From NCBI RefSeq assembly GCF_000611645.1, contig NW_014013294.1, positions 1 through 30,315 of the forward strand: 30,315 nt of DNA, read 5' to 3'. How positions within the stretch are numbered: position 1 is the first letter of the stretch; every line of letters starts with the position of its first letter. A model generated the notes under the pieces. The model saw nothing but the letters and a program-made list of their open reading frames with translations, did not search any database and was not told where the DNA came from. Shown here in pieces: positions 8,365 to 19,549 of the stretch. The translations under genes and the position numbers were made by a program. Source of the stretch: Monoraphidium neglectum (lineage: Eukaryota; Chlorophyta; Chlorophyceae; Sphaeropleales; Selenastraceae).

Positions 8365-11300
8365 TCAAAAAGAGGCTGACCGGGCGCCCTCGGCCTCCGC
8401 CTCCGCCCTGCTGGCGGTGCTGCCCCCCGCGCGCCGCGCCGCCTCGAGCGCTGCCAGCTTCCGCCCGGGCGCGGTGCCGAACAGGCGGTGGGGCCCCAGC
8501 TCGGTCCAGGGGTGGGCCACCCAGTCCACGAGGTAGGCAGACGAGACGCAGGGCACGCCGGCAGCCTTGAACGCGCGCACCCACCTGCCGCGCGGGCATG
8601 GGTGCGTCGCGAGATGCGCGATTCGGCCGCGCACGGTCGCAAGCAGGGGCGTGGCACCCGAGGGCTGTGCGGCGCGGGTGCCGACGCGCCACCCACAGGG
8701 CCCAATCAGGCGTCAGCAAGCACGTGTTGGCCTGGATCCATTACTTGCTTTGCATCGCAGCAGCGCCCAGTTGCTGCATCGCGACAAATTGCTTTCCTCC
8801 CGCACCCGGACGCCCCACCACCACCCCACCACCACCACCGCCCCCTCTCACCTGTCGCCCGGCCCCTTGCGGCCCCCGACGACCGCCAGGTCAGCGCCCC
8901 CGCCCTCCGCCAGCTCAGCGTCGAAGGGCGGGCCCTGCCGCAGCACCTCGCCGCCGCCGGCGGTGACCATGCGCTCGAGGGTGTCTGCGTCTGGCGCCTC
9001 AAACGCGCCGTGCAGCAGGACCCGCAGCCCGGCAAACGCGCCGGCACCGGTCGCGGCGCGGCGGAGGCGCCAGTGGCGGGGGGCGCCTGTGGGCGTCATG
9101 CGGGGCGGGGCGGGCACGAGGCACAGTGACCGAAATGCAATTGGAATCCTGACAAGGACCGCTTGCAGGGGCGATCGCGAACCAGATGAATGGTATTCCC
9201 CCCTGGCCAAACGCATAATGCGTGCCGCCCTCCTGCACATTGCAAGGCCAGCTTATGGCCCCTGACGCGGTCCGCCCTGTCCCACCCATGCTGCAAACAA
9301 CAGCAGACGAATGCACAAGCGCAGCGGAAGGCCCAGCAGCATCAATTAGCGAAACCATGCCGTGCGCGCGGCATGACGCCGGGCAACCCCCTCTTTGTTG
9401 CTGCCGCGGCGGCCCGCACCGGTTGAGATGGCGCCTGATTCACAGTCCTGCAGCTCGTGGGCTGAGGGGTCCAGCGGCCGCCCCGCCCGCACGCTGTCCT
9501 CAACCCACGAATCAGCCACCAGCCACGCAGTGCCTGTCAGGGGCCGCGCGGCGGGCGGGGCCAAGTTCAAGGTCGCGGCCGGGTTTGGACGTCACATGCA
9601 TCCCCATCGAGGCGAGGGCTTGCCCCTGAGCGCTTGAAACATATCATCCTCTGTGCTGACATGTCTGAGTGTGCTAGAAACAGGCGCGCCTGCAGGCCTT
9701 TCGTGCACCGCGAGGCGCGAGGCGCCCCCCGCTGACGCTCCCAACGCCTCCCCCCCGCTCACCCCCCGCCATGGCCGCCATCGTCTTGTCGCTGCGCTTC
9801 AGGGCCGGAGCCACCACGTGCGTCGTGCCGGCCTCGAACACATGCGCGGTGCCCAGGCAGCGCACGCCGGGAAGCTTCCGCAGGGCTGCGGCCAGCTGCT
9901 CGCGGCCGTCTGCGTGGAAGCCACTGAGGGTGACGACCACCGGCGCCGCCGTGGCCGTCGCCGCCGCCGTGGCCTTGGCAGCCCGCCCCTTGGCGCCCGC
10001 CGAGCGCGGCCCCGGCGCTGCGGCCGGCGGCGCGGCGGCGGCAGCGGCGGNNNNNNNNNNNNNNNNNNNNNNNNNNNNNNNNNNNNNNNNNNNNNNNNNN
10101 NNNNNNNNNNNNNNNNNNNNNNNNNNNNNNNNNNNNNNNNNNNNNNNNNNNNNNNNNNNNNNNNNNNNNNNNNNNNNNNNNNNNNNNNNNNNNNNNNNNN
10201 NNNNNNNNNNNNNNNNNNNNNNNNNNNNNNNNNNNNNNNNNNNNNNNNNNNNNNNNNNNNNNNNNNNNNNNNNNNNNNNNNNNNNNNNNNNNNNNNNNNN
10301 NNNNNNNNNNNNNNNNNNNNNNNNNNNNNNNNNNNNNNNNNNNNNNNNNNNNNNNNNNNNNNNNNNNNNNNNNNNNNNNNNNNNNNNNNNNNNNNNNNNN
10401 NNNNNNNNNNNNNNNNNNNNNNNNNNNNNNNNNNNNNNNNNNNNNNNNNNNNNNNNNNNNNNNNNNNNNNNNNNNNNNNNNNNNNNNNNNNNNNNNNNNN
10501 NNNNNNNNNNNNNNNNNNNNNNNNNNNNNNNNNNNNNNNNNNNNNNNNNNNNNNNNNNNNNNNNNNNNNNNNNNNNNNNNNNNNNNNNNNNNNNNNNNNN
10601 NNNNNNNNNNNNNNNNNNNNNNNNNNNNNNNNNNNNNNNNNNNNNNNNNNNNNNNNNNNNNNNNNNNNNNNNNNNNNNNNNNNNNNNNNNNNNNNNNNNN
10701 NNNNNNNNNNNNNNNNNNNNNNNNNNNNNNNNNNNNNNNNNNNNNNNNNNNNNNNNNNNNNNNNNNNNNNNNNNNNNNNNNNNNNNNNNNNNNNNNNNNN
10801 NNNNNNNNNNNNNNNNNNNNNNNNNNNNNNNNNNNNNNNNNNNNNNNNNNNNNNNNNNNNNNNNNNNNNNNNNNNNNNNNNNNNNNNNNNNNNNNNNNNN
10901 NNCCTCGGCTGGGCGGCGGCGGGGGCGCGGCTTGCGGCTGGCCGCCTTTCGAAGGCCCATTTCGTTTTTTTGGCGTGGCTTGAGCCGCTGGTGGGCCTTC
11001 CTCATCCGCAGCCTGTTGCTCCTCCCCCTCATCACCATCATCCTCCTCCACTCGCCCCCGCTTGCCGCGCTTCGCTCCCGCACGCCCGGCAGGCCGTGCC
11101 GCCGCCTCGAGCGGGGCTGCCGCAGCTGCGGTTGCGCCTGCCGCGGCGCCCTTGCGCACCGCGCGCCCCTTGCGGTCTCCCTCGACGCAAGTGACCGCCG
11201 GAGCCTCTGCCTGCTGCGTGGGCGGCTTGCGCCTGGAAGGTTCCTTGCCACCTAGGGCCCCCTCCGGCCGACCCGATGCCTGCTCGCGCCTCTCGGCTGC

Positions 11301-11998
11301 CGCCGCGCTTGGCGCCCCGCGCCGCCTCCTGCTGCTGCCCCGCGGCTGCCCCTCCTCTAGCCCCTCGGGCTCCTCCCTCTGGTCGTCGACGTGGGCTGCG
11401 CTCCGCTGCTGCTGCTGCTTCTGCTGCCTACGCCCTTCCCGCTGCTCCCGATGTTGCTGTGCCTGCTGCGGCTGCTGCTGCTGCTTAGTGTGGTGGGCCG
11501 TGCTGTCATCAGCATTGTGAATGCCGAGTGTGCTGTCCAGCACAGCACCCAGCGCCTGCTCCGCGCTGATGCGCCGCACGCTGCTGCGCCGGCCGCTGGG
11601 CTTCTTAGCTGGAGAAGCGGCGGCCAGTGCACCGCTCACGGATGGGCCCGCAGAGTGGGGCGCGTTCCCGTCACCAACACCCGCCGCCGTCACCAAGCCG
11701 CCTATCCGCGCCCGCTTGATGCGCTTCAGCGGCTTGTGCTGCCAATTAGAACTGGCCCGGGCGGCCGCCTCCGCCTGTGCTGCCCGCGCTGCAGCCGCCG
11801 CGGCTCGCTGCTCGGCTGCAGCGACGACCCCGGCTGCCGCCGCCGCTGCCGAGGCGTCCACTTCCGCTACTGAGCGCGCCTCTGCGTGGGAGAGTCCTGC
11901 CCCCTCTGAGACGGCGTCACCCTGGCTGTGGGCACCACTCTCTTGACGAGGCTGGGCTACTGCTGCCGTCGCCTGCTGCGGCTCCTGCTGCTGCTCCG

Positions 11999-12048
<50 letters not shown>

Positions 12049-15000
12049 GGTGGCGGCGGTGGATGCTGCTTATGCAGCAGCGATCGCAGCGCCTCCTCCT
12101 CCTCCTCCCCTTCGTCCTCCTCCATCTCCTCCTTGTCCTCCTCCTTCGCATCAGCCCCAACCCCAATCGGCGCAAGGCCAAAGCCCAGGTGTTCCCCGGA
12201 CGATGGCGCCAGCGCTGTCACAAGATCGCCCAGCTGAGAGAAGCGAAGCGCCTGGCCAAAGCCGCCGCCCGCGCCGCCAGAAGACGGTGCAGGGCAGCCA
12301 CCGCTGACCCCGGTGCCGCCGGCGCTGTGCGGCGGAGCCGCGGCGGCGGCGGCAGCGGCGGCGGCGTTGCCGTCGCCGCTGCCCGGCGGGCGCCGCCATT
12401 GCGGTCGGCCGACGCCGCCGACGTCGGCATTGCCAGATGGCGTGGACGCCGCAGCCGGCGCCGCCGGCGCGCCTCCAGCCGTCGGGCGCTCGGGGGACCC
12501 CGTTGCGCACACGGCACCGGCGGCGCCGGCACTGCTGCCCCCCGGGCTGCTGGGCGCGGGCCCTCCGTCCTCCGCACTAGTGCTGGGGTCGGCGCCTTGG
12601 GCAGCGGCGGCGTCTTGGCTGCCTCGCACTGCCGCCTGCTGCAGGGCGCCCGTGGCCGCGGCCTGCGGTGTATTAAGGCGGGAGTCGGGATACCCAGGCG
12701 GCCGGTCAACCTCGGATGCGCACCAACGCCAACCGGTGCAACACCCACAGGGCGGCGGCACGCACCAAACCCCCGGCCCCGAGCGAAGCGCGCCGCCACA
12801 CGCGCCAGGGACCTGTTGTTGCCAGCCCCATGCTGCAGCCGCCGCACCTACCTGTTCCAAGGAGGGCCCGCGCGGCGACTGAGGCCCTGGCTCCTGCAAA
12901 CCCGCCTCTCCTGCCGTCAGCTCTGGTGCGTCGGCGCCCCCCGCGGCCCCGGCCCCTTGCCCCTGGCTCTCCTCATCCTCAGAAGCACCTTCCTGCCAGC
13001 CGCCGCCAGTAGGCTGCGTGCTGCCCAGAAAGCCGTCATGCTCTGGCAGCGGCTGCGTGGTCGGCAGGCCGCCGCCCGCCTCCTCCATGTCCGCCATTTC
13101 TTCGTCCTCGCCGCCGCCGTCGCCGTCGCCGCCATCACTGTCGCCGCCTCTGCTGGCGTCCGCCTCGCTCGCGTGCGGCACTTCTTCTGCTGCTTGTGGC
13201 GCCGCTGCTGCAGCCGCGGGCGCCGCTGCTAATGCATTGGGCGCCCCTGCCGTCGCGCCGCCGTCTTCGTGATGCGAGAACCCCTCCTGCTGCTCGTTGC
13301 GACACCGCGCGGCTCCCTCTGCTGCCTGCCCTGCTTCAGCCACCACCTCTGCTGGCGCCGCCGGCGTGGCGGTCGCGGGTGCTGCCGCTGCTGCCGCTGC
13401 GTCTGCTGGTGCTGCCTCCGCTAGTGCTGCCGCTGCTGCCGCTCGTGCTCCTGCTGCTGCCGCCGCTGCGTCTGCCGCATCCGCAGGTGTAGCTGCGTCT
13501 GCTAGTGCTGTCGCCGCTGCTGCCTCCTCCATATGATACTCCGCCATGGCATCCTCATCTTCGTCTTCTGTCCCGCCGCCCTCCTCCGTGTCACCGCCCT
13601 GGACGGCGGCAACGCCCTCCCCTGCCTCACCCGCACGCCCAACGGCCGGGCTGGCGGGGCTCTGCTCATTCTCAGCAACTGCAACCTCAACGGCAGCTGC
13701 TGCATCGCCAGGGGTTGCAACGCCGGGCGAGAGCTGCCGGCCATCCAGGCTGCTGGCTGCTTGAGGGGAGGGCTGGGGCGGGGGGCTGCCGGCTACCGGA
13801 CCCACAGGCGCGGCGCCTGTTGGCTGCTGCAATTCCAATGCTTCACGCCACTGCTGCGGCGACTGCAGCGGCGGCGGCAGCTGTTCCTGCTGATTGGGCG
13901 CCTGTCCGCTATCCCCATTCGCCGTCCCCTCTCCCAAGTGCTCTTCGAGCACAACCGGCGCCGACTGCCGCATTCCAGCACCAGAGTCCGGCTGCGTCCG
14001 CTCCTCGCTCACCCCCGGGCCCGCGGCGCCGCCCGCGGGCCGCGTCGCCCCGGCCGCCGCCGCGCTGTCGGCTGCGCCCGACGCGGGGAATTCACCATGC
14101 TCCGTCTTAAATTCCGCTTCCAGGTCCAGCTGGGGCCCTTCGCCGGCCCCACTGCGCGGCGCCGGCGGTGCCGCGGCGGCCGCTGCCGGCGCCGCAGGCG
14201 GCTGGCTGGGCGGGGGCACGACAAAGGGGGCATCGTCCACCAGGCGCCACTCCAGAAGGCACGCGTTGATCCAGTCCAGCGTCACAATGTGGACGCCCCA
14301 CCTGGGCGGCGGTCGCGAGCACACGCGCGTGCGCATGGGTGAGGAGACGTGGTGGGCGCGCGTGGGCGTGCGCATGCACGCAAATTCTGGAGCAAGCCGG
14401 CGCGGAAGTGCCATCGCAGGCAGGGCGTGCCTTGGCGCACGCGCACAGCCGATGAATGCCGCCCCAGGCCCTGAAACGCACGAGTCGGCGGTGGCGGTCT
14501 TCTGGGAGCGCTCCAGCGGCAGCTGCACCACCAGGTGTGTCGCGGTGCGCGCCATCGCCCCCGTAAACCTAACGCCGGTGCACTGCAGTGGAAAGGGCAG
14601 GGCGGCAGGCCGCGCGGTGGTCATGCAGCCAAGGGCGCATCGCGTCACTCGGCTGGCATACGCTCGGGATGCATGGACAAGCGGGGATGCGAGAATTAAA
14701 GCCGGCGATGGGCGGGGCGCGCAGCAGTTGTACATGCGGGATGGGCTGCGCGTGCTGCGCATGTTGTGCGTGCTGCGCGTGCTGCGCGTGCTGCGCGTGC
14801 TGCGCGTGCTGCGATGCATGACGCCCACCTGGATCCTGTAGCGCGCCATGTCCCTGTCGGGGCCCTGCAAGAGTGCATGTGCCAGGGAGGCAGGTGGCAG
14901 GCCGAGCATGATGGGAGGCGCTGACATGCCCGTTCATTGTGCATGCGGCTGCTGGTCTGGGAGCTGCGCTTTCAGTGCTCCATGCAGTGCGTGAGTGCGC

Positions 15001-15990
15001 CCAGCGGCCCAGTGTTGATGAGCCCAACCCATCTGGCCACTTTTCTGCAGCTGCTGTGTTGAGAAGCAAAGCAGAGTGTCCCCTGCCATCATCCCCAGAT
15101 GTGCCGCCGGCCACATGTACAGCCCACACCTTGATGTTCGAGAGGGTAATCTCGTAGCCGGACTCTGCCATTCCAGGGATGGCCGGGCCCGGGTAGGGCG
15201 GGAAGTCCTCCTGTGTGCACGCCGCCGCGCGGCGGCTCGTGAGGTTGGGATGCTTGCTGCTGCACCCACGACCGTGCTGGCGCGCCAGCCCCCAAGACCA
15301 GGCGTCGCTTGCGCGAATTTGCTGGGGGCTGGGGTGCAGCAAGCGCGCCCGCCCATCCAATTGGCAGCCTCTTGACCGCCGATACAATGCCAAACAAGCG
15401 CACGACAGCCCGAGTCTTGCATCTGGACCATTGAAAGAGGCATGCTGCTGCTGTGTGCGCGCGGCCTCACCGGCGGCGGCCGCCGCAGCCTCCCTGGCTC
15501 CGCGCTGGCGGTCACATACTCTGCGGCCACCACCTGCACGTGCGGCGCCTCCACGCGCTGCAGGATGGCCTGCTGCGCGTGGCGCACGACCACATGTGTG
15601 CACCCCGCCTCGAGAGATGAGACCACCTCGCCGCCCAGGGCGGCTGCACAACGCGTCGGCGATTCCATGGGCGCAAGGGCAAGGGGCGGGGGCTGGCTCA
15701 GCTTCGCAGGCCCTTGGGGCCCAGGGTTGCATGGCCGAGCTTGCGCACACAGTCAATGGGATGGCGCGGGGTGCTGCTGTGACTCTGGCGCGGCTCACCT
15801 ATTTCCTTGCAGAGGCGGTCCTCAAACGAGTTGCCGCCGCAGCCATCAAGGTCGATGACGAAGCGGCAGTCCTGCAGCAAAGGCGTTTGGCGCACGACGC
15901 ATTTTGATTCCTTGCAAGCTGCGCGCCGTGCGCCGACCAACAACGCGGCCACGCCCACGCACACCGCCGGCCCACCTCCAGCAGCTGCAT
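8365..15990 (-). CDS. Large BRCT-domain protein, DNA-damage-response type (At4g02110/MDC1-like architecture), interrupted by assembly gap
   Basis: Minus-strand exons: 15990-15976, 15871-15799, 15643-15471, 15210-15130, 14864-14829, 14582-14482, 14301-12852, 12710-10903 (gap edge), gap, 10050-9763, 9533-9420, 9086-8852, 8584-8365. Phases agree at every testable junction; about 1530 residues are visible. N-terminal BRCT 1: DCRFVIDLDGCGG, LGGEVVSSLEAGCTHVVV. BRCT 2: GYEITLSNIKG, FTGAMARTATHLVV, WGVHIVTLDWINACL. The middle is low complexity (Ala/Pro/Glu, a 16-residue poly-Q, basic KKPSGRRSSVRRIS-type patches). C-terminal tandem BRCT: VVVTLSGFHADGRE, TTHVVAP, WLVADSWVEDSVRAGRPLD, then APRHWRLRRAATGAGAFAGL, VSSAYLVDWVAHPW. 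The KWRL...GAF-type link between the last two domains is what I recall of plant At4g02110-like proteins. BRCT pairs bind phosphoproteins at DNA breaks, so a nuclear scaffold role is inferred. Confidence 0.85.
10051..10902. other. Assembly gap (852 N)
   Basis: A run of N inside the BRCT gene, between the basic low-complexity middle (ending ...AAPPPPPSR) and the Ala-rich lead into the C-terminal BRCT pair. Both flanks are extremely GC-rich. The coding frames on the two sides differ by one although 852 is divisible by three, so the gap either hides an intron or is not sized exactly. Confidence 0.98.
12000..12047. repeat. (CTG)n / sense (CAG)n trinucleotide repeat coding poly-Q
   Basis: About 16 uninterrupted CTG units on the plus strand, read as CAG in the BRCT gene. 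It encodes a poly-Gln run flanked by PPPPP and QQQEPQQ. Confidence 0.95.
14745..14813. repeat. 9-bp tandem repeat in BRCT gene intron 5
   Basis: About seven copies of gcgtgctgc, the leftmost ones degenerate (gcatgttgt). It lies in the intron (14583-14828) just downstream, in sense, of the 36-base micro-exon. Confidence 0.9.
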
Positions 15991-16309
15991 GTGAGCATCA
16001 CTTGTGGGTACGATCAGCAATTACACAACCATTTCTGCTCCGCTCAAGTAGCCTGCTAGGAATTCTTAAGTTTGGTGTCAATTACCCCGTGATCTCATGC
16101 TGAGATTGCAAACAAGAGTCAAATTTGACGCGCCAAAACTTTTGAGGCAGATACAGCACACGAAAGTGACGTGAGTAACCCGTGGTGCCGCTTGGCTTCA
16201 AATCTTGCGAGTGAGAGCGGTGCAACGCCTCCTGAGAAGTCGTTCTGATCATTAAATATAGATCATCTCAAATATACAGCACCGCCCGGCCCCATCTCGC
16301 AGACCGGCG
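15991..16309. promoter_or_regulatory. Short divergent promoter between BRCT gene and helical-repeat gene
   Basis: Only 319 bases separate the two ATGs, and the genes point away from each other. The stretch is A+T-richer than its flanks and has two aaatata strings at 16254-16260 and 16270-16276, suitably placed as a TATA element for the plus-strand gene. No matching TATA is clear on the BRCT side. Confidence 0.5.
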
Positions 16310-17858
16310 ATGCACAGAGTCGCAGTCCATCCCATCGGCCTCAGGACTCACGCGCACCGACATGAAACGGCTCGCACGGGATGTTGCAAACATACGCAAG
16401 CGCTGCCGGTGCCGCGGGTAGCCCCCTTCACCACGCGCGCCTTGCATGACTGCGTCGTCATGCCGCACTGCATCGCTGGCGTCGACCTTGCAAGCAGCAG
16501 CAGCCCCGCAGCCGCGCCCGCCGTGGCTGCCGCCTGGCGCACCGCGGTGGCGGAGGAGATGCAGCTGCCCGAGCGGCGCCCCGCGGAGCTCGTCGGCGAG
16601 CTGCGGGCGCTCTCCGAGGCGGCCGCGGCCGCGGGCCCCGATGGGGAGGAATGCCTGTCCGACCTCCTCCTCTCTGGCACGTGGATCCTATCCCTCCGCG
16701 CCGCCGCAGCCACCAAGCTGCACACGTTTGGCGCCGCGCGCCTCGCCGCGCTCGTCTCCGCCCTCGGGCGCCTACCGCTGCACGCCGAAGCGTCGCCGCT
16801 GCCAATCGGGTTTGGCACGCCGCGCTGGGCGCTGCCACGCGCGGTGGCGGACACGGGGACATGGGAGTCATTCCTATGCGCCACAACCGACGCGTTCCTA
16901 GAAGACCTCGACCGGCTGTTGCAGGAAGAGTCGGGCGGTGGCAGCTCAGGGCCCGGACGCGGCGGCGCCGCCGCGGGTGCGCCGCCTGAGGCGCAGGCCG
17001 CGCTGGCAGCGTTTGCCTGCGGCCTCGCCGCCAGCAACAAGTGGACAATGGCGCGCGTGGACGCGGGCTGGGTGGTGTCAGAGGAGTGCGAGCGGCGCGT
17101 CGCGGCGTTTGTCGCGCTGCACTGGCCACGGCTGGTCTCCCAACTTGAGCGGATCGACGCCGACTCGGCGGCCCCCCCAGGGGAGGCCGCGGGCGCGGGC
17201 GCCGCGGGCCAACGGCGCCGCCGCCTGCGCCGCTCGGCGCTGTCGACCCTCCTTGCGCGCGCGCAGCTGCAGCAGCGGATGAGCCCGCCGGCGGCGCTGC
17301 TCGAGCGGTTCTTCGATGAGTCGCCGCCGCCAGCGCTCTGGCGGGCGGTGGCGGGCGGCGGCGGTGACGTCATCGCTGATGTCAGCGGCGACGCCGATGA
17401 CTCATACTCCTTGGAGGACCTCGAGCAGATCGTGCGGACGCTGATGCAGATCGGCTGCAGCCCCTCTGAGCGGTGGCTGCACGGGCTCGTGGGGGTGGTG
17501 ACCGCGCGGCGCCCCGAGATGGGGCAGCAGCAGCTGCGCGGCTTTGTGGAGGCGCTCAGGTGCGCGGGGCGCCTTGCAATTGATGAGAGGCGGGGCGCGG
17601 CGCGTCGCGCGTCGACTAGCGTTGGGGCCTTGCGCATGCCCCCAGGCGCAGTGTCAGTGTGCTGCTGGCCGCACCTGCGAATTCGGAGCCGCGGTCCAAC
17701 CCTGCTGCACCCCACCCTGCCTCCTGCTGTGCCTCGGCCTGGCCTGAACCCTCCCTGTGCGGGCGCCCCGGCTCCTGCCCTGCAGGTTTTTCCGGACGCA
17801 GCGCGGGACCAGCAAGCAGCTGCGCAACGGCATCAGCCTGCTGAGCGAGTGGCTGTGA
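16310..17858 (+). CDS. Alpha-helical, possibly OPR/FASTK-like organellar RNA-binding protein
   Basis: Two exons, 16310-17559 and 17786-17858, join with phase 2 to encode 440 residues and end ...SLLSEWL. The first ~60 residues are rich in His, Arg, Thr and Cys with few acids (MHRVAVHPIGLRTHAHRHE), compatible with an organellar transit peptide; ATG 16460 is an alternative start. The rest is Ala/Leu-rich helix with repeated pieces such as ARLAALVSALGRLPLHAE, ALWRAVAGG and LEQIVRTLMQIGCSPSERW. A helix-Leu-Gly-x-Pro-Ser-x-x-Trp helix pattern is typical of algal octotricopeptide and FASTK-like repeats that bind chloroplast or mitochondrial RNA. There is no RAP domain at the C-terminus. The gene model is firm; the family call is a guess from pattern. 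It shares a divergent promoter with the BRCT gene. Confidence 0.6.
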
Positions 17859-19549
17859 GCGTGCTGTCCCAGGGGCCCTGCCCTCCCCGCTTTTTCCTGA
17901 ACGTGGGGCGCCACCCGGTCTGTGCCTGGGCCAAGCAATTGCGAGGCAGGCGCTGACTCCGTTGAGGGATGCCGAGAGACCAACGCGCCGCTTGAGTCGA
18001 GAGGGCCAGCGCCCTGCCCGCCATGGGTTGACAAACCCTCTGCGCCCCGTGTACTTGCCCATGCATGCCTGTGCGTGTGATTTTGCGCCGCGAATACGCT
18101 CATCGCGTGATCTGTTCCCTCCGCATGCAGTCCGCACCACTCTCGCCGTGCGATGCGGTCGTGTGCCGATCAGAATTGACACATGCTTGGCGGCGCGGTG
18201 AGCCCTCATCTTGGCCAAGGGCGGCGCCACCAGCCAAATAATGCGGACGGCCGGCTCTCGAACACTCCACTTGATGGGTTCCACCAGTTGCGCTTTCGTC
18301 CGTCTGTCTTTTTTCCCTGGCCGTTCCCCTTCATAATGCCTTCCTGCCCAGCTGCCCCAGCCGTGCAGCGCCTGCGGGCTCCTGCGCGAGGCCGCGCCCC
18401 CACGCAACCCAGTCCGCGTTTTCACTGGCATGAGAGAACAACGGCGTGGCGCGCGCGGCCCACTTGCGCGCCGCAAACGTACTCGACCCCAGTGCGGTGT
18501 GCCGCACCTGTGACTAGCCGCGTGGCGCAGCCTTGCTGCGAGTCCTGTTCCCCCAACATGCACGCGACGCTGCTGCCACTGAAAGCTGTTCACCTCTGCG
18601 CAGTGTGCGCGGGCCGACGCTGGTTGCTTTGCAGGCAGCGTGGGTGTCCTTATTCTGCTACCTGCGCCGCCCACCGTACCCCGCGGCCGCTCATCGCGTG
18701 GGTTCGCCCTGCACGCCCAAAGCAGCGCTATTCACTTTGCGGCAAGCGGCTCGCGCCCTGCCCAACAGGCTGGGCTTGTGAGTGGCTGACAAAAGCCTGC
18801 GCTATCACATGCACTGATGCCCGGCGGGCAGCATTACCCAGAGCCGCCCATCCAGTGGGTGCAAGCACACATGCAAAGGGACACCGTCTCAGGGTTACAT
18901 GGAGCGGCGCAGTTGCATGGCACGCTTGGCATCAACGCCTCTAGTGTACACACACGAGAACGCAGCAGCAGCACGCAAGTGGGCTATGAAAGCAGAGGGC
19001 CTGAGTGGGGTGCATTTATCGCTCCTGTCCTCCGCTTGTCGCCGCTCATTGCATGCAGGCAGACGCAAAATGCAAGGGGGCGCTACCAAAAGGAAGGCGG
19101 ATGAAAATCCGCTGAAAATCCGCTGGAACATCAATGAGGGCATACCAGGTTTGAGTTGTCTGTCTGTTGACCGCACAGTCGCCGCGCGGATTCCTGCTTG
19201 ATGGCGTGTGCGAGACACACTCGCACCAGCCTCGGCACGCGACAGGGGCGGTGCGTGTGAGTTTGTGGCCTGACGTTCAGTCCAGTCTGAAAGACAAAGA
19301 TGGTGAACGAGCAAATCAGCATGGCCACTTGCCAGGGCCAACCAAGTCCGGCATGCCGGCAACGACGCGCTGGCGCCGTTGGTGGGAATCCAAAAAAGAA
19401 TGATCAGAATCTTCAGGCCGAAACCGTGGCTGCCAAGGCGTACATGCGTACAATCATGTTAGTATGTCTCAGAATCCATGCACTGGCCTCTGCAGGCAAG
19501 CGCTGGGGCTGAGCGGCCACGCCGCGGGAGGGTGGCAAAAAGGGCCGGA
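17859..19549. other. 1.7 kb without a convincing gene
   Basis: The 3' UTR of the helical-repeat gene must begin here, and on the minus strand a 3' UTR of the 19550-19807 segment may end here (TGTAA at 18899-18895). Long open frames on both strands (minus 17616-18674, plus 18183-18944) have no recognisable motif, are rich in Arg, Cys and Trp, and lack good splice partners, so I treat them as chance frames. Confidence 0.45.

Noticed and set aside
9759..14927. A single 1722-residue minus-strand reading frame across the gap
   Set aside because: It runs through N bases, includes an intron with 9-bp repeats (RSTRSTRST string) and is out of frame with the C-terminal BRCT exons. The spliced model explains the domains better.
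14569..15798. A 409-residue minus-strand frame with HAQHAQHAQ repeats
   Set aside because: It overlaps the phase-consistent BRCT exons in another frame; the repeat comes from the intronic 9-bp array.
17616..18674. A 352-residue minus-strand frame
   Set aside because: Arg/His/Trp-rich with no motif, partly antisense to the helical-repeat gene; looks like a chance frame in GC-rich DNA.
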